Shown here piece after piece: positions 14,056 to 24,191 of a stretch of 64,000 bases of DNA. The stretch covers positions 27,180,501 through 27,244,500 of the forward strand of contig NC_044572.1 of NCBI RefSeq assembly GCF_901933205.1, in the 5' to 3' direction. Source of the DNA: Camarhynchus parvulus. Lineage: Eukaryota; Chordata; Aves; Passeriformes; Thraupidae. Within the stretch, counting starts at the first letter, position 1, and each line of letters opens with the position of its first letter. The notes beneath the pieces were generated by a model that was not told the origin of the DNA, made no database searches, and worked only from the letters and a program-made list of their open reading frames with translations. A program made the translations under genes and the position numbers.

Positions 14056-15927
14056 GTAGGTATGGAAAGGATAGAATAAAAGATTTCTATTGAAAGCATA
14101 TGGAGATGACCTGACATGGTAGCTGTTTTGTTCACAGGTCCTGAACAAAGTTTTTAAGTAGGTAACAAGTAAAGGAGTAAGGGAACTGTGCAGGGAGAGC
14201 CTTCACCAAATTGTCCAACTCTGAGCATCTTTTGAAACTGACTGGAAAAAAGGACAGAGAAAGTTAACACAGAAGTTGGCTTAACAGACTGTCAGTCGAT
14301 ACAGACAGGCATTCTATTTCCTGGGCTTCACATAGGGTGACATACTTACCTAGCTGTTTGTGTCATACAGGAATCTCTGTTTCATACCAAATAGGAAACT
14401 TGAGAAATTAAAAACATTTCTGATGCCACTTTTTCATGCATGTTTTCCAGTATTTACTTTAAATTGTAGTACATAAATATGACTTGCCATGTTGTAACAT
14501 TAATCTTTGGAATCAGAATAAAAAGCAAGTATTTTTAACCTCCTGATAACTTCTTAATGTATTTTCTTAATGGTTTTTCCCTGTAATATGATCTAAAGCA
14601 ATTCAGATTTGAAGTTCCTACTTCCTGATTCATTTTTATGGTATAAGTACTTTTAGGTTGTCCAATTTCATCCTGATACGTATCATTTGGATTAAGCCTG
14701 TTGTGTTCATAGCTTCACAATTTAGTTTTTTGCCTTAGGAAGTGGCACAGGTAACACAAAAACAAGCATTACTTTCACTGTTGATATTGACACTTTTGTT
14801 TCTGAAGACCACTAAGGGATTCATGAAGAAATCACAAAATACTTTCTTCTGTTTGACAAATAAATAGGAAGATATCACATTGCCTTATCATTGTTATGCT
14901 TAATAGATTATGTGTAAGGTTGAGTCTTTAGATGCCCTATGTGAATTCCCTCTGGATATGTGTATCTGTTTACCTTTCCACCTTAAAATTTTGTTACATG
15001 TTGTCTGCAGTCAAATTTTTAATCAAGGTCTCACACAATCTCATTTTAGGGCACAGCTAATTTTTGAACTAAGCTGTCTCATACTGTGAAAATCTAAATT
15101 AAAATAAAATGTGCTTGTAAGGAAAGTCAGAGTAAATTTTATTACTCTATGTTTTATAAGTGGAATAAAAGAAAATTTGATATGTAGGTAATTTATTAAT
15201 ATTTGTATTACTTTATGAAGGAAGACTGCCTTAAGTTTTTCTTAGTCTGTAGATTTATGATGTTGTTTGTACACTTTTGAAAGTAAAAAGGCAATTAAAT
15301 GCGTTTCTCAAACCATGTCTCCTCATGGCTCAGATACTTGTAGTCTGCTTGCAGGGTTTGCAGATGCTGAAGTTGCTATAAAGTAGCCATGATAGTGTGC
15401 AGATATGATGGAATGAAAAATGGGAAAAAAAATCATCTGAGAGATGATAAATCATGTGAGGGTATAGCCACCAAAATGGTTCGAAAAACATTAAAGAAAC
15501 CAAATACAGTTTGATAGTATTCAGAATTATTAAGTACTTTTAGGATTTTATTTAAAAGGCACAACGAATCAACAGGAAATTAATACATGTTATCTGTTAA
15601 AGGGATTTGTATTTAGGAATTTATTTTACTGGTTTTTTTTTCCTGGAAGTGCAAATATAGTACAGAGATTGACTAGGAGAGAATTGAATCATTAATGCAT
15701 TTAGAAACGTTTAGGATCGTGCAATGAAAACAGTGGAAAACGCCTTACATTGTAAATTACATCAACACGACAAAATTGATTTAGAAACATACTTTTTAGT
15801 TGTTTCTAAAAACAGCCCATTTGAACATGTGAACTGATTGCCAGAATGTTTGTGCTGTTCAGAGCCCTTTGGCCTTTCTTTGTCTCACTCTATCTTCATT
15901 CCTTCCCCTTTGTTTTTTTTTAAACAG
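14056..15927 (+). other. PHF14: PHF14 intron 3 of window (1.9 kb)
   Basis: GT-AG intron with a strong polypyrimidine tract (CCCTTTG then T8) before AAACAG. It is AT-rich. No exon, repeat family or RNA gene was recognised. Confidence 0.85.
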
Positions 15928-16074
15928 GATATAGCTGACCCTTTTTTTGCTTATTGTAAACAGCATGCGGACAGGTTAGACAGAAAATGGAAGCGGAAGA
16001 ACTACTTGGCTTTACAATCTTACTGTAAAATGTCCTTGCAGGAAAGAGAAAAGCAGCTTTCACCAGAAGCTCAG
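15928..16074 (+). CDS. PHF14: PHF14 exon: end of PHD2 and basic segment (exon 4 of window)
   Basis: 147-nt exon of 49 codons, phase 0 at both ends, acceptor AAACAG, donor CAG|GTATTG. It reads DIADPFFAYCKQH, where Cys and His of YCKQH are the last zinc ligands of the extended PHD2. A Lys/Arg-rich stretch, RLDRKWKRKNYLALQSYCK, follows, and the exon ends SPEAQ. The basic patch directly after the reader module could contact nucleosomal DNA (inference). The Met-initiated open frame reaching upstream to 15838 is intron read-through. Confidence 0.96.
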
Positions 16075-18645
16075 GTATTGTATTCGTGACACAAATGCCT
16101 CTGTATTAATAATCCATGTTAAACAAGACAGAAATTAAGAGAAGGTCAAAGTGTTATTATAGTAGAAAATTAAATGTGGAATATATTGATAGTGCATGGT
16201 CATTTAACAGCACACTGAGCTGTTTGTAGGGTTTGGTCTCTAAGAACAATTATCTCTATATATGATATAGTTATATCTCTTTATATATCTACTTCAATAA
16301 ATATCAAATATCTCCGCTTGTCTGAATTGAAAAATATTACTTTGCTTTTGAGGTAAAAAGTTGGTAATTACTTTTTCGTTGTAATTCATAGATTTTGTTT
16401 AATATTTTCTTCAAGATTCTGAAGACAAAAGGCCAGAAAAACTTAGGCATTTCTATTTCTATCTAAATTTCCAATTTTTTAGGTCTAAGTGGAATTCTGT
16501 GTGCCAGGTGTTTTCATAGTAAAGACTTTCTAGGAAAAGAAATAATGTATGCAAAGAAGTGAGTCTGTGCTACTGTGTGGGAGTTGTCTGAAAGCCTTAG
16601 GCAAGTCTATATCCCTGTCTAGTGACAGATCCATTTAAAACTGTTTAGTTACTGCGGAAGCTCAGCTGATAAAAGTCCTGTGGATACAAAGGTTTCAATT
16701 CCTCTGTGGGAATCTGCATACTTTCATGTTTCAATGTGTGTCTTTTATTGATTTTTTCTGATTCTGAGGAATTTCTAGCATAGTTTGCTTCGCTGCTTAG
16801 GCTGAACTACATTCCATGGAAAAATCACACCTGTGTAGAAAAGCAACTTGTTACCTAAACAAAACCTGCCTGATTTATTTGTAGAAAGTAGCAGATGCTG
16901 TAAATAATGGAAATAATTTATGAGAGAGGACGATCTGCCTTTTTTCTGAAGTGAGAATTATAGCGTAGTGATAAGAAAATATTGTTTCATATCAGCAAAC
17001 TTTTTATTTAAAACAATCTTGCCTTTCCAGTTCTTCAGAGATCTTTGAATAGGAGAATAGTAATTTAAAATTATCTGTGCTGTTAAGAATGAGCATGAGC
17101 AAATTTGTACTGTAGAAGAATTGTGAATGAAATATTTTTTGCAATATTGAACTTCATGTAGCTTGATTTAAAACTGGTTTCATAATGCTTGCTGAATATA
17201 CTCGGCTCTCAGTTATGTGAAATGCACCCATGTAGTGGAGACATTACAATAATATGAACACTGCCCAATAAAATGGTAAGTGCTGGTTGTGCAATATCAG
17301 TTTGGATCCATCAGGGCATATTTGCACTGTTTTCAGGCATATATTAAGCAGTGCTGATAACGCTGATAAGTTCCCAGCATTTCCCGTTCTCTTTCCTCTT
17401 TTCCCCAAACCAAAAGTCTGCAATTTTTTAATATTAATTATTTAGATTAAATTTTTTGAAACTGAAGAATGCTGAAAACTGCAGGTGCAGTTACTTGACA
17501 TGGTGTCATAGGCACCTTGATACAAGTATGACGACTTGCATGTGTTTTGTACAGCCACATGTTTTCACTCTTGGTGGCTTTGGTGTTGTACAGCAGTGGC
17601 TGTAGGTGGACCTGTTGTCTGCTGCTGTGGGTCCAAGAAAAAAGCCATTGGGGTCAGAGCTGGCCAGTAAGCTATGTTTGCTTTGTTTCTTGATCATTAA
17701 TGTTCAAGACCTAGTGAGGTAATGTGTTAAACTGTCTGCAGTATTATCTTCAGTGATTCTGTTTGAAATCAGAGATGTTCCTTAACCATAGTGTGTATGT
17801 ATATTGCACACCTTTTACTTTTGTCTCAGGAGTATCTTACACCATATGGTGGGGAAGTCACATTAGTTTAGTTTCTTCTTCGTGCAGGAAAGTAAACAGC
17901 TTCTAACTGATAGTCAGCTGGAGTTTTGCCTCTGAAGGTTTGTATCTTGATGTCAGTTTCTGCCAGAATTGCCACTTCATAGAGTTCCCTCAAGACAGCA
18001 TTTTCCAACTGTCAGTAACAGCTTGATCTTCTGGGGTAGATCTCCCAGATGGTCACAAATATACAGATGTCATCAACAATATATATTGTGAGCTTCTCTT
18101 GTCTGCTTCACTTCTGTTTGGGTTGTGTTCTTGACAAATTATAATCAGCAAGTTTAACATTTATAAAAAGAGAAAGGAGTTCCTACAAAAGTATGTCAAA
18201 TATGGTACAAATGCTCTTCATCAACTTCTGTTGCTCACTAAATATCAATTTAATGTGTATCTAAATGCATATGTGGTAGGTCAACCAGAGCTTCTACCAG
18301 TTGTGAGTTTTCACAGTCCTATCAAATTATCATTATTAGAAAGGGTTGTCTCAAAGCCAGCAGTCATCTGTTGCTTTCATCAGTGGGGAAATCTTATCAA
18401 GAAATGTGTACATAGCTCAAAACTCTAGTGAAAGGAGAATGTCGTTTGTGTGTGCACTTTGAAGTAAAATGGAATGTCTGTATCAACATCTGTTTCTTGA
18501 GTTGTAGAGTTCTGGAGTGAAAATGGCATTGATAAGATGGTGCAGCTTTTAAAATGAAAATAAAGTGCGGATGTGTTCCAAATTATAACTCAAAACTGAT
18601 TTTGAATCGTTCATTGATGTTTTTAACTGGTGGAATTCTTTGCAG
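16075..18645 (+). other. PHF14: PHF14 intron 4 of window (2.6 kb)
   Basis: GT-AG intron (GTATTG...TTTGCAG). It contains an AT-dinucleotide-rich patch at about 16253-16290. No mobile element or RNA gene was recognised. The frame on the minus strand at 17506-17697 has no recognisable protein content. Confidence 0.85.
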
Positions 18646-18916
18646 GCTCGAATCAATGCCAGGCTCCAGCAGTACCGTGCCAAGGCGGAGCTGGCGCGCA
18701 CCACCCGGCCCCAGGCCTGGGTTCCCAGGGAGAAGCTGCCGCGGCCGCTGACCAGCAGCGCTTCAGCCATACGGAAGCTCATGCGCAAGGCCGAGCTGAT
18801 GGGAATCAGCACAGACATTTTCCCAGTGGATACTTCAGATACAAGTTCCAGTGTTGATGGAAGAAGAAAACATAAACAACCAGCTCTAACTGCTGACTTT
18901 GTGAATTATTACCTTG
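18646..18916 (+). CDS. PHF14: PHF14 exon: Arg/Ala-rich middle region (exon 5 of window)
   Basis: 271-nt exon (90 codons plus one base), the longest seen here, acceptor TTTGCAG, donor TTG|GTAAGG. It reads ARINARLQQYRAKAELA, then TTRPQAWVPREKLPRPL, SASAIRKLMRKAELMGI, SSVDGRRKHKQPAL and ends FVNYYL. No zinc finger is visible. Helical, basic segments alternate with a Ser/Thr-rich acidic stretch (FPVDTSDTSSSVD), and the last residues start the coiled-coil region. Its first 150 bases are strongly GC- and CpG-rich (GCGGCCGC at 18741-18748) in an otherwise AT-rich gene. This opens spurious frames on both strands that should not be called as genes. Confidence 0.96.
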
Positions 18917-19488
18917 GTAAGGGTGAAAATAGCTTATTTTTCTCAATCAAAAGGTACCACTTTGCTGCATTGTGCTATGCTATTTCATTGGCTTTTTTTT
19001 TTCATTGTATTTAATTGTTTATAGCAGATAAATATGGATTATGACTTCATTTGAGGTCAGATATATTATTGCTTGGAATCTGTGTTTACACAGAAACCTT
19101 TTTTTTTATAGACACTTCAGAAAAGAATAAAATCTTTCAAATATAAACAGGAGACTAAACTGTCTTTAAGAAGAGAGTAGGTAACTTTTGGTATAATATT
19201 TTTTCCTTAAATTCTTCTCCATTTCTATGTGGAATAGCATGACTTTTTGACTGTTTGCTAGATGCTGATCAAAGTTCATAATTTAAACAAATACAATATT
19301 TATGCAGCAAAATGCAAATATTAGGACTGTTCATTCTACTCAATCTGTGTATTGAACCTCTAGGCCATAGCTTTGTGCCTTAGTATTGTTATAATTTTTT
19401 ACTTTAGATTGCATCACTTTTTTTTAGTGCATAAAACTTGAAAATGTATATTCAAGAATAGGATATAATGCCATTTTCTTTTAAATAG
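18917..19488 (+). other. PHF14: PHF14 intron 5 of window (572 bp)
   Basis: Short GT-AG intron (GTAAGG...AAATAG). If retained, it adds about 30 hydrophobic codons and then a stop, at about 19014. Confidence 0.88.
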
Positions 19489-19595
19489 AGAGAAATATGC
19501 GCATGATTCAAATCCAGGAGAATATGGCTGAACAGAAGAACATCAAAGATAAGTTAGAAAATGAGCAAGAAAAGCTTCATGTGGAGTATAATAAG
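19489..19595 (+). CDS. PHF14: PHF14 exon: coiled coil (exon 6 of window)
   Basis: 107-nt exon, acceptor AAATAG, donor AAG|GTAAAG. The first two bases complete a Glu codon (ER...). It reads NMRMIQIQENMAEQKN, then KDKLENEQEKLHVEYNK. The charged, Leu/Ile/Met-spaced pattern without Pro or Gly is typical of a coiled coil and fits a dimerisation or partner-binding role (inference). It ends in phase 0. It was recognised by its place and sequence in PHF14, and no start codon lies nearby. Confidence 0.95.
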
Positions 19596-20912
19596 GTAAA
19601 GAAAAAGGGGTGATAAACCCTTGTACCATTTTAGTATTGCTGCTATTAACTTTCGTAGAATTTTTCGTTCCATGGAAAAAATTTGGAGAAAAATGTAAGA
19701 TGGAAACTACTAATCTTTTAAAAGTAATATTTAAAAACTTATTTTTTCTTTTAAAAATATTCAGTAGTCTGTCTTCTCCCATACAAATAATATCAATTTC
19801 TAAAATGTGATGTGTTCACTGGACGCAAGTTTTTTAACTGGCCCTACTGAGAGCTCCAGTAACAAATTGCACATGGATCTGTTTGAACCTGCATGATTCT
19901 CTGCTTGTAGCCCGACTTGGTAACTGGTAATCTGTGATACTCATGAGTGTTATTTATTTATTTATGTCAACTACAACTCCAGTTGGGCTTAGGTTTAATG
20001 ACTTGACTAATTTTTCAGACAGAAATAATCAGTATTCACACCTCCACAATGTCCTCTGCATACTTATTAGGGTATAACAAATTTGATGCCCATAAATTAT
20101 GGCTTTGCTCCCCCAAAATGTTGCTTATGTAGTTTTTATGAACTCATCATTATGATTAAAAAAGAACTTTTTGCATTTTACCAAATATTTTAATATTATT
20201 TTGAAACATAGATATACTGTACCTTTTGTGACAGATGACATGCTGCAGTTCTTGCTGAATTCAACAGCCTATTAAGTGATAGTTAATAATGTTACTATGA
20301 TGTTACTATTAATTCTTAAGCTGTTTGGTGTGTGTTTTAAGTGAGAACATAGGGAAAATGTAGCAGCAGATCCTTGTGAACTGCCCAGGGATGATAAAGG
20401 GAAAGAAAATTGTGCCTGGGACTTTTAACCAAATTAATAGTTACCTTCCAAAATACACAACCTAACAGTTACTTCCAGAAGGAAAAAAACCCCTTTTTTT
20501 TTGCTTGCAGCCTTTACCTTTACATTTTCTCTTTCTGTGAGCGAGGCAAAAGAGAGTTTTGATTCATTTATATGTTTGCTTGTTACAATCTTACTGTGTA
20601 AATAGTGTGGACATCACATATAAGATGTTCCTGTATTTTAGTTTTACTTTCTATTTGACTTTATGAAACCTTATTTCCATGCTGAAATACTTCAGGTCTT
20701 TACAAAACAAGTGGTTTCTCTGGATTCTTGTTTTACTTCTGTTAAATTAATGGTTCTACTGATTTCAGCTATATTGATATGAGTTTCATTGTTGTTCTAA
20801 TCCCACAATAAGTTAATACACCCTTGGTAAGTAAGAGGCCGAGTAAGTTTTATTTAATAACTCTAAATGGATTTTCATTCCTGTTGCCTATTTTTTTTCT
20901 TTAATTTTTCAG
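19596..20912 (+). other. PHF14: PHF14 intron 6 of window (1.3 kb)
   Basis: GT-AG intron (GTAAAG...TTTTTCAG) with a good polypyrimidine tract. Small tandem-like runs occur, for example TTTA units near 19951-19965. I see nothing else. Confidence 0.85.
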
Positions 20913-21008
20913 CTGTGTGAGTCCTTGGAAGAGCTACAAAATATGAATGGGAAACTGCGAAATGAAGGGCAAGGAATTTGGGCTCTGCTGGGTAGAATCA
21001 TTGGACAG
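20913..21008 (+). CDS. PHF14: PHF14 exon: end of coiled coil (exon 7 of window)
   Basis: 96-nt exon of 32 codons, phase 0 at both ends, acceptor TTTTTCAG, donor CAG|GTTGGT. It reads LCESLEELQNMNGKL, then RNEGQGIWALLGRIIGQ. The first half continues the coiled coil, and GQGIWALLGRI ends it. The donor is weaker than consensus (GTTGGT), and the exon is symmetric, so in-frame skipping is possible in principle. Confidence 0.95.
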
Positions 21009-22542
21009 GTTGGTTGGTTCTTTGCCCCCCTTCACAGAAAAAAACAGCAGAACAGATTTTCCAAGAATAGGCCTTTTAATTTCTGCCACTTCTATGGCTG
21101 AATAAATTTATTTGATTTGATCAGACCCAGGCTTTACTCAGGGGATAATGCTTCCTGATTGAAGTACCTAGACTTCTGCAAACCACCTACTAGGAACATG
21201 TAGCTAAATTTTGTTGTTCTAATAGTGTGCTTGTTTGCAAAATTATTTCATTTGGTATAAGTGATTGACCTGTCATTTGTGATGAACCTTAGCATGAAGC
21301 ATGAGTTAATCCTACTGTTTTTGTCTCCAGTTGTCTTTATTTACTGTAGGCTTCAAATGATAAGTTAACTCTTTATGGCTTTTATGAGATAAAAATCCTT
21401 TTAAGTGCAGTATGTATGTAATGATGTGTAACTAGGCAGAGGAGAATATTTTGATCAAATGAATTTAAATATCTAGAACAACAGAAGATGTGGTTTACTT
21501 CCTGTTGACAGCAATTATCTTTGTTCCCATTGATACGGGAAAAAAGAGAAGTGAAGATTTTTGCAGTGTTTTCATACATGTTTATGTCAGAGATATTAAA
21601 TGTTAATGGACATTTTGGATTTGAGAGGGAGATTGCAATGATTTCCAGTAAAGATTTAAGACTGAAGAAACTGTTCACTGTGGAAATGCAGACATACAAT
21701 TATTCACAATTTTGGTACACCCTTTGTTGCTGTTGAGTTTGTGCTGCTGTTCCAAAAATGAACCTTACACTTTCTTTATGCAGTAATAGTTCCTAAGATA
21801 TGCAACCTTTTAGTAGTTCCATTTGTCTGCCTACCTCTCCTACTTGCAAAGAAGAATTCTTGTATAACATATATTTTAAACTAAGATTATTTTTCCTTCC
21901 TTTGAGTAAGTATTCACAAATATAGTTCCTGATGCAACTGTTACTCAATTTGAAAAAAAAGGAAAGAAAAGCTGAGCAGAATTCATTTACACAGCTTGCA
22001 TGACATTTTTTTCCAGTTGGTTGAACAGATGCAGACCCATGGGGCTGCTGAGAAATGACTTTGATAGATGGTTGCTGTCTGAGAAGCCAGCACGCTGTAG
22101 ATAGTAGAAACTCAACAAGGGTCTCGTCTGCTTTGTGAAGATTTTGGTCCAATAAGATAATTTTTCTAATTAACCTGTCGAGCACCAGTGTAGCTGTGAT
22201 GCTGGGGAAAATAAACTGCCTGAGTATTCTGCCACTTCCATGAATCTGCCATTGCTTGTTTCAGCTTCCTAGAGAAATTCATCCTTGTCCATTCCTATAT
22301 TGGAAGCTTGAAGAAAAATTCTAAAAGCTAATCTTTCTGTATGTTTCTTACTGACTTGAAAAAATGACTGTAAGACTACTTTATATTACAGAATCATAGT
22401 GGGATAAATGTGTAGTCTGTAAAATAGTTAGCTAAGCAATCTCCCACTTGCTATGTGTCTTGTCCTTCATGCATTGAGATGAGAGGAATATTCTTTAAAA
22501 GTGTCAAGACTCATGTGTATTGTATTTCTTCAAATCCATTAG
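21009..22542 (+). other. PHF14: PHF14 intron 7 of window (1.5 kb)
   Basis: GT-AG intron (GTTGGT...CCATTAG). No exon, mobile element or RNA gene was recognised. Open frames on both strands at 21382-22185 look like noise. Confidence 0.85.
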
Positions 22543-22646
22543 AAATTGAACATACCAGCAATTTTACGGGCTCCTAAGGAAAGGAAACCGAGTAAAAAGG
22601 AAGGAGGAGCACAAAAGGCATCTACACTTCCGGCAGTACTTTATAG
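22543..22646 (+). CDS. PHF14: PHF14 exon: basic linker before PHD3 (exon 8 of window)
   Basis: 104-nt exon, acceptor CATTAG. It reads KLNIPAILRAPKERKPSKK, then EGGAQKASTLPAVLY, and ends with AG, the first two bases of the Ser codon that opens PHD3. It is Lys/Arg-rich with no folded motif. The exon ends TATAG and is followed by GCAAGT, not GT. The next exon resumes in the same frame with T-TGT-GGA (SCGICKK), so this position must be the donor. The intron is therefore of the GC-AG class. Confidence 0.95.
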
Positions 22647-22652
22647 GCAAGT
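22645..22652 (+). promoter_or_regulatory. PHF14: Non-canonical GC splice donor (AG|GCAAGT)
   Basis: The exon/intron junction reads AG|GCAAGT. Apart from the T-to-C change at intron position +2, it is a perfect U1-complementary donor, which is the usual profile of functional GC-AG introns. No GT nearby keeps the frame: the GT inside GCAAGT would add bases and shift the reading frame. Confidence 0.88.
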
Positions 22653-24059
22653 AATTATATTTTGACAGCATAGATACAGTATCTAGTAATTTATAGTTTC
22701 AGAAAAGTGTTCTGAGGAAATTGTTTACTTCAGTTTTTAATTTAAAAATGCTTTAAAGTTGTTGACACATTTTACTTATTTTTGAAGGCTAAGTTGAATA
22801 TTAGTCAATTCTTCACCCTGTCACACATGAGTAAAGTTTGGGTGTTTTTGCTAATTTGACAACAGTGCTTTAAGGACAAAACTGTCTCCTTGCATCTAAA
22901 GTAGAAGAGTCCTTTGGTTTTTTGATGTGAAAACTACCTGCACTTTGTTCTTTGAATGCAGTCATCTGAGTGGATGATTTTGAGAACAGTGATGATGCTG
23001 TTCAGTCACGATTCCTGGATGCACAAATCACTTGTCCATGTAGGAATTCTCACTTTTTGCTCGTGCTAAATTTCCCTACTTCTATTTTTTTATTAATTCC
23101 CAAGGTTATAAAATGTATTCACTTACTCTGTTGTAGCTTTTTTCCTCTTCCATAAGCTGTGAAGCTACTGACTGGGTTTTTATTAAATGTAATAGTGGGA
23201 CTCAGACTAGGATCCCAGACTGTGACTGTGCAAAATACATGGATGTCATCTAGGATCTTCTTTTCTCACCACAGCTGAGGAGTGACATGGTCTATTGCTT
23301 ATTTAGAGAGCAGCAGCCAGACATCCAGCCACAGCAAGTAGTGTCTTGCCCAGCTAGAAGGCTAAGGGGAAGAGGATGATTTTTACACAAGCAAAAGTTA
23401 ATTTTAGTGCTGCAAGAGGTAGAAATCTTGAAAATGTGGCAGTGGGCTGAGGATTTGGCAATTTTGATGTACACAAATAATTGGAGTCATGCTTCACCAT
23501 TTCTGTTCCATTCAAATGCACTCAGTTCTTCCCATGTTGTAGTGCAATCAGTGAACACCTATCTTTTCAAAATAACTAAAATTTCAATTACACTAAAATA
23601 ATAATAAAAAGGAAGTGTAATTTCTAATGAGTAACATAGCAGCAGCACAGACCTGTTTCAGGGTGGTTACCTGCATAAGTATGTGATTGATTATCAAGAT
23701 TGGTACTAGCAGCATAATTTTCTGTTTAAGCATTTGTTGTATTTTTTTTCACTTACCACTGGTATATTTTGGTGAAGTATTGAGTGATTACTAACTTATT
23801 AGAAGTCCTCAAAAAATTAATTGAAAGCCATTTTTTGCTTACTCTGACTAGTAGCCTTTTATGCTTTTACTGTACACAGGTAGAAGCTCCTTAAAAAAAC
23901 TTCTCCAAAATTAATCCAAAAAGTAATTATGCATTTAAATAATAAATTCAAATTGAATTTGCCACATGTTTGTATTGAAACTGGGGAATGTGCTGGGGTG
24001 TATAGTTTGTTCTTTATGAGTATGTAATTGGAATGTTTTTCTGCTGCGTGCATGAAAAG
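22647..24059 (+). other. PHF14: PHF14 intron 8 of window (1.4 kb, GC-AG type)
   Basis: Starts GCAAGT and ends CATGAAAAG. The acceptor has AAAAG where TTCAG would be expected, with the pyrimidine run (TGTTTTTCTGCTG) about 12 bases upstream, so both ends look sub-optimal. I found no other feature. Confidence 0.85.
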
Positions 24060-24191
24060 TTGTGGAATTTGCAAGAAGAACCATGATCAACACCTGCTGC
24101 TGCTGTGTGACACTTGCAAACTTCACTATCATCTTGGTTGCCTGGATCCACCTCTTACAAGGATGCCAAGGAAGACCAAGAACAGTTACTG
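24060..24191 (+). CDS. PHF14: PHF14 exon: PHD3 finger (exon 9 of window)
   Basis: 132-nt exon, acceptor ATGAAAAG, donor TG|GTAAGA. It reads SCGICKKNHDQ, LLLLCDTCKLHYHLGCLDPP, then MPRKTKNSYW. These give Cys pair 1 (CGIC), pair 2 (CDTC), then His and Cys of HYHLGC. The final Cys pair, WQCSEC, comes from the next exon. This is a canonical C4HC3 PHD finger, with LLLCDTC...YHLGCLDPPL in the family positions. The split Trp codon (TG|G) confirms the junction. The Met-led frame called at 24062 is in another frame and is a shadow. Confidence 0.97.

Noticed and set aside
18549..18857. Open frames on both strands over exon 5 (65-89 codons)
   Set aside because: Shadows of the GC-rich PHF14 exon. The true frame matches the rest of PHF14 and joins its neighbours in phase.
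22955..23060. Acceptor-like ATGCAG at about 22957-22962 followed by a frame with acidic residues, as an alternative exon of intron 8
   Set aside because: No matching donor, the phase does not keep PHD3 in frame, and the residues match nothing in PHF14.
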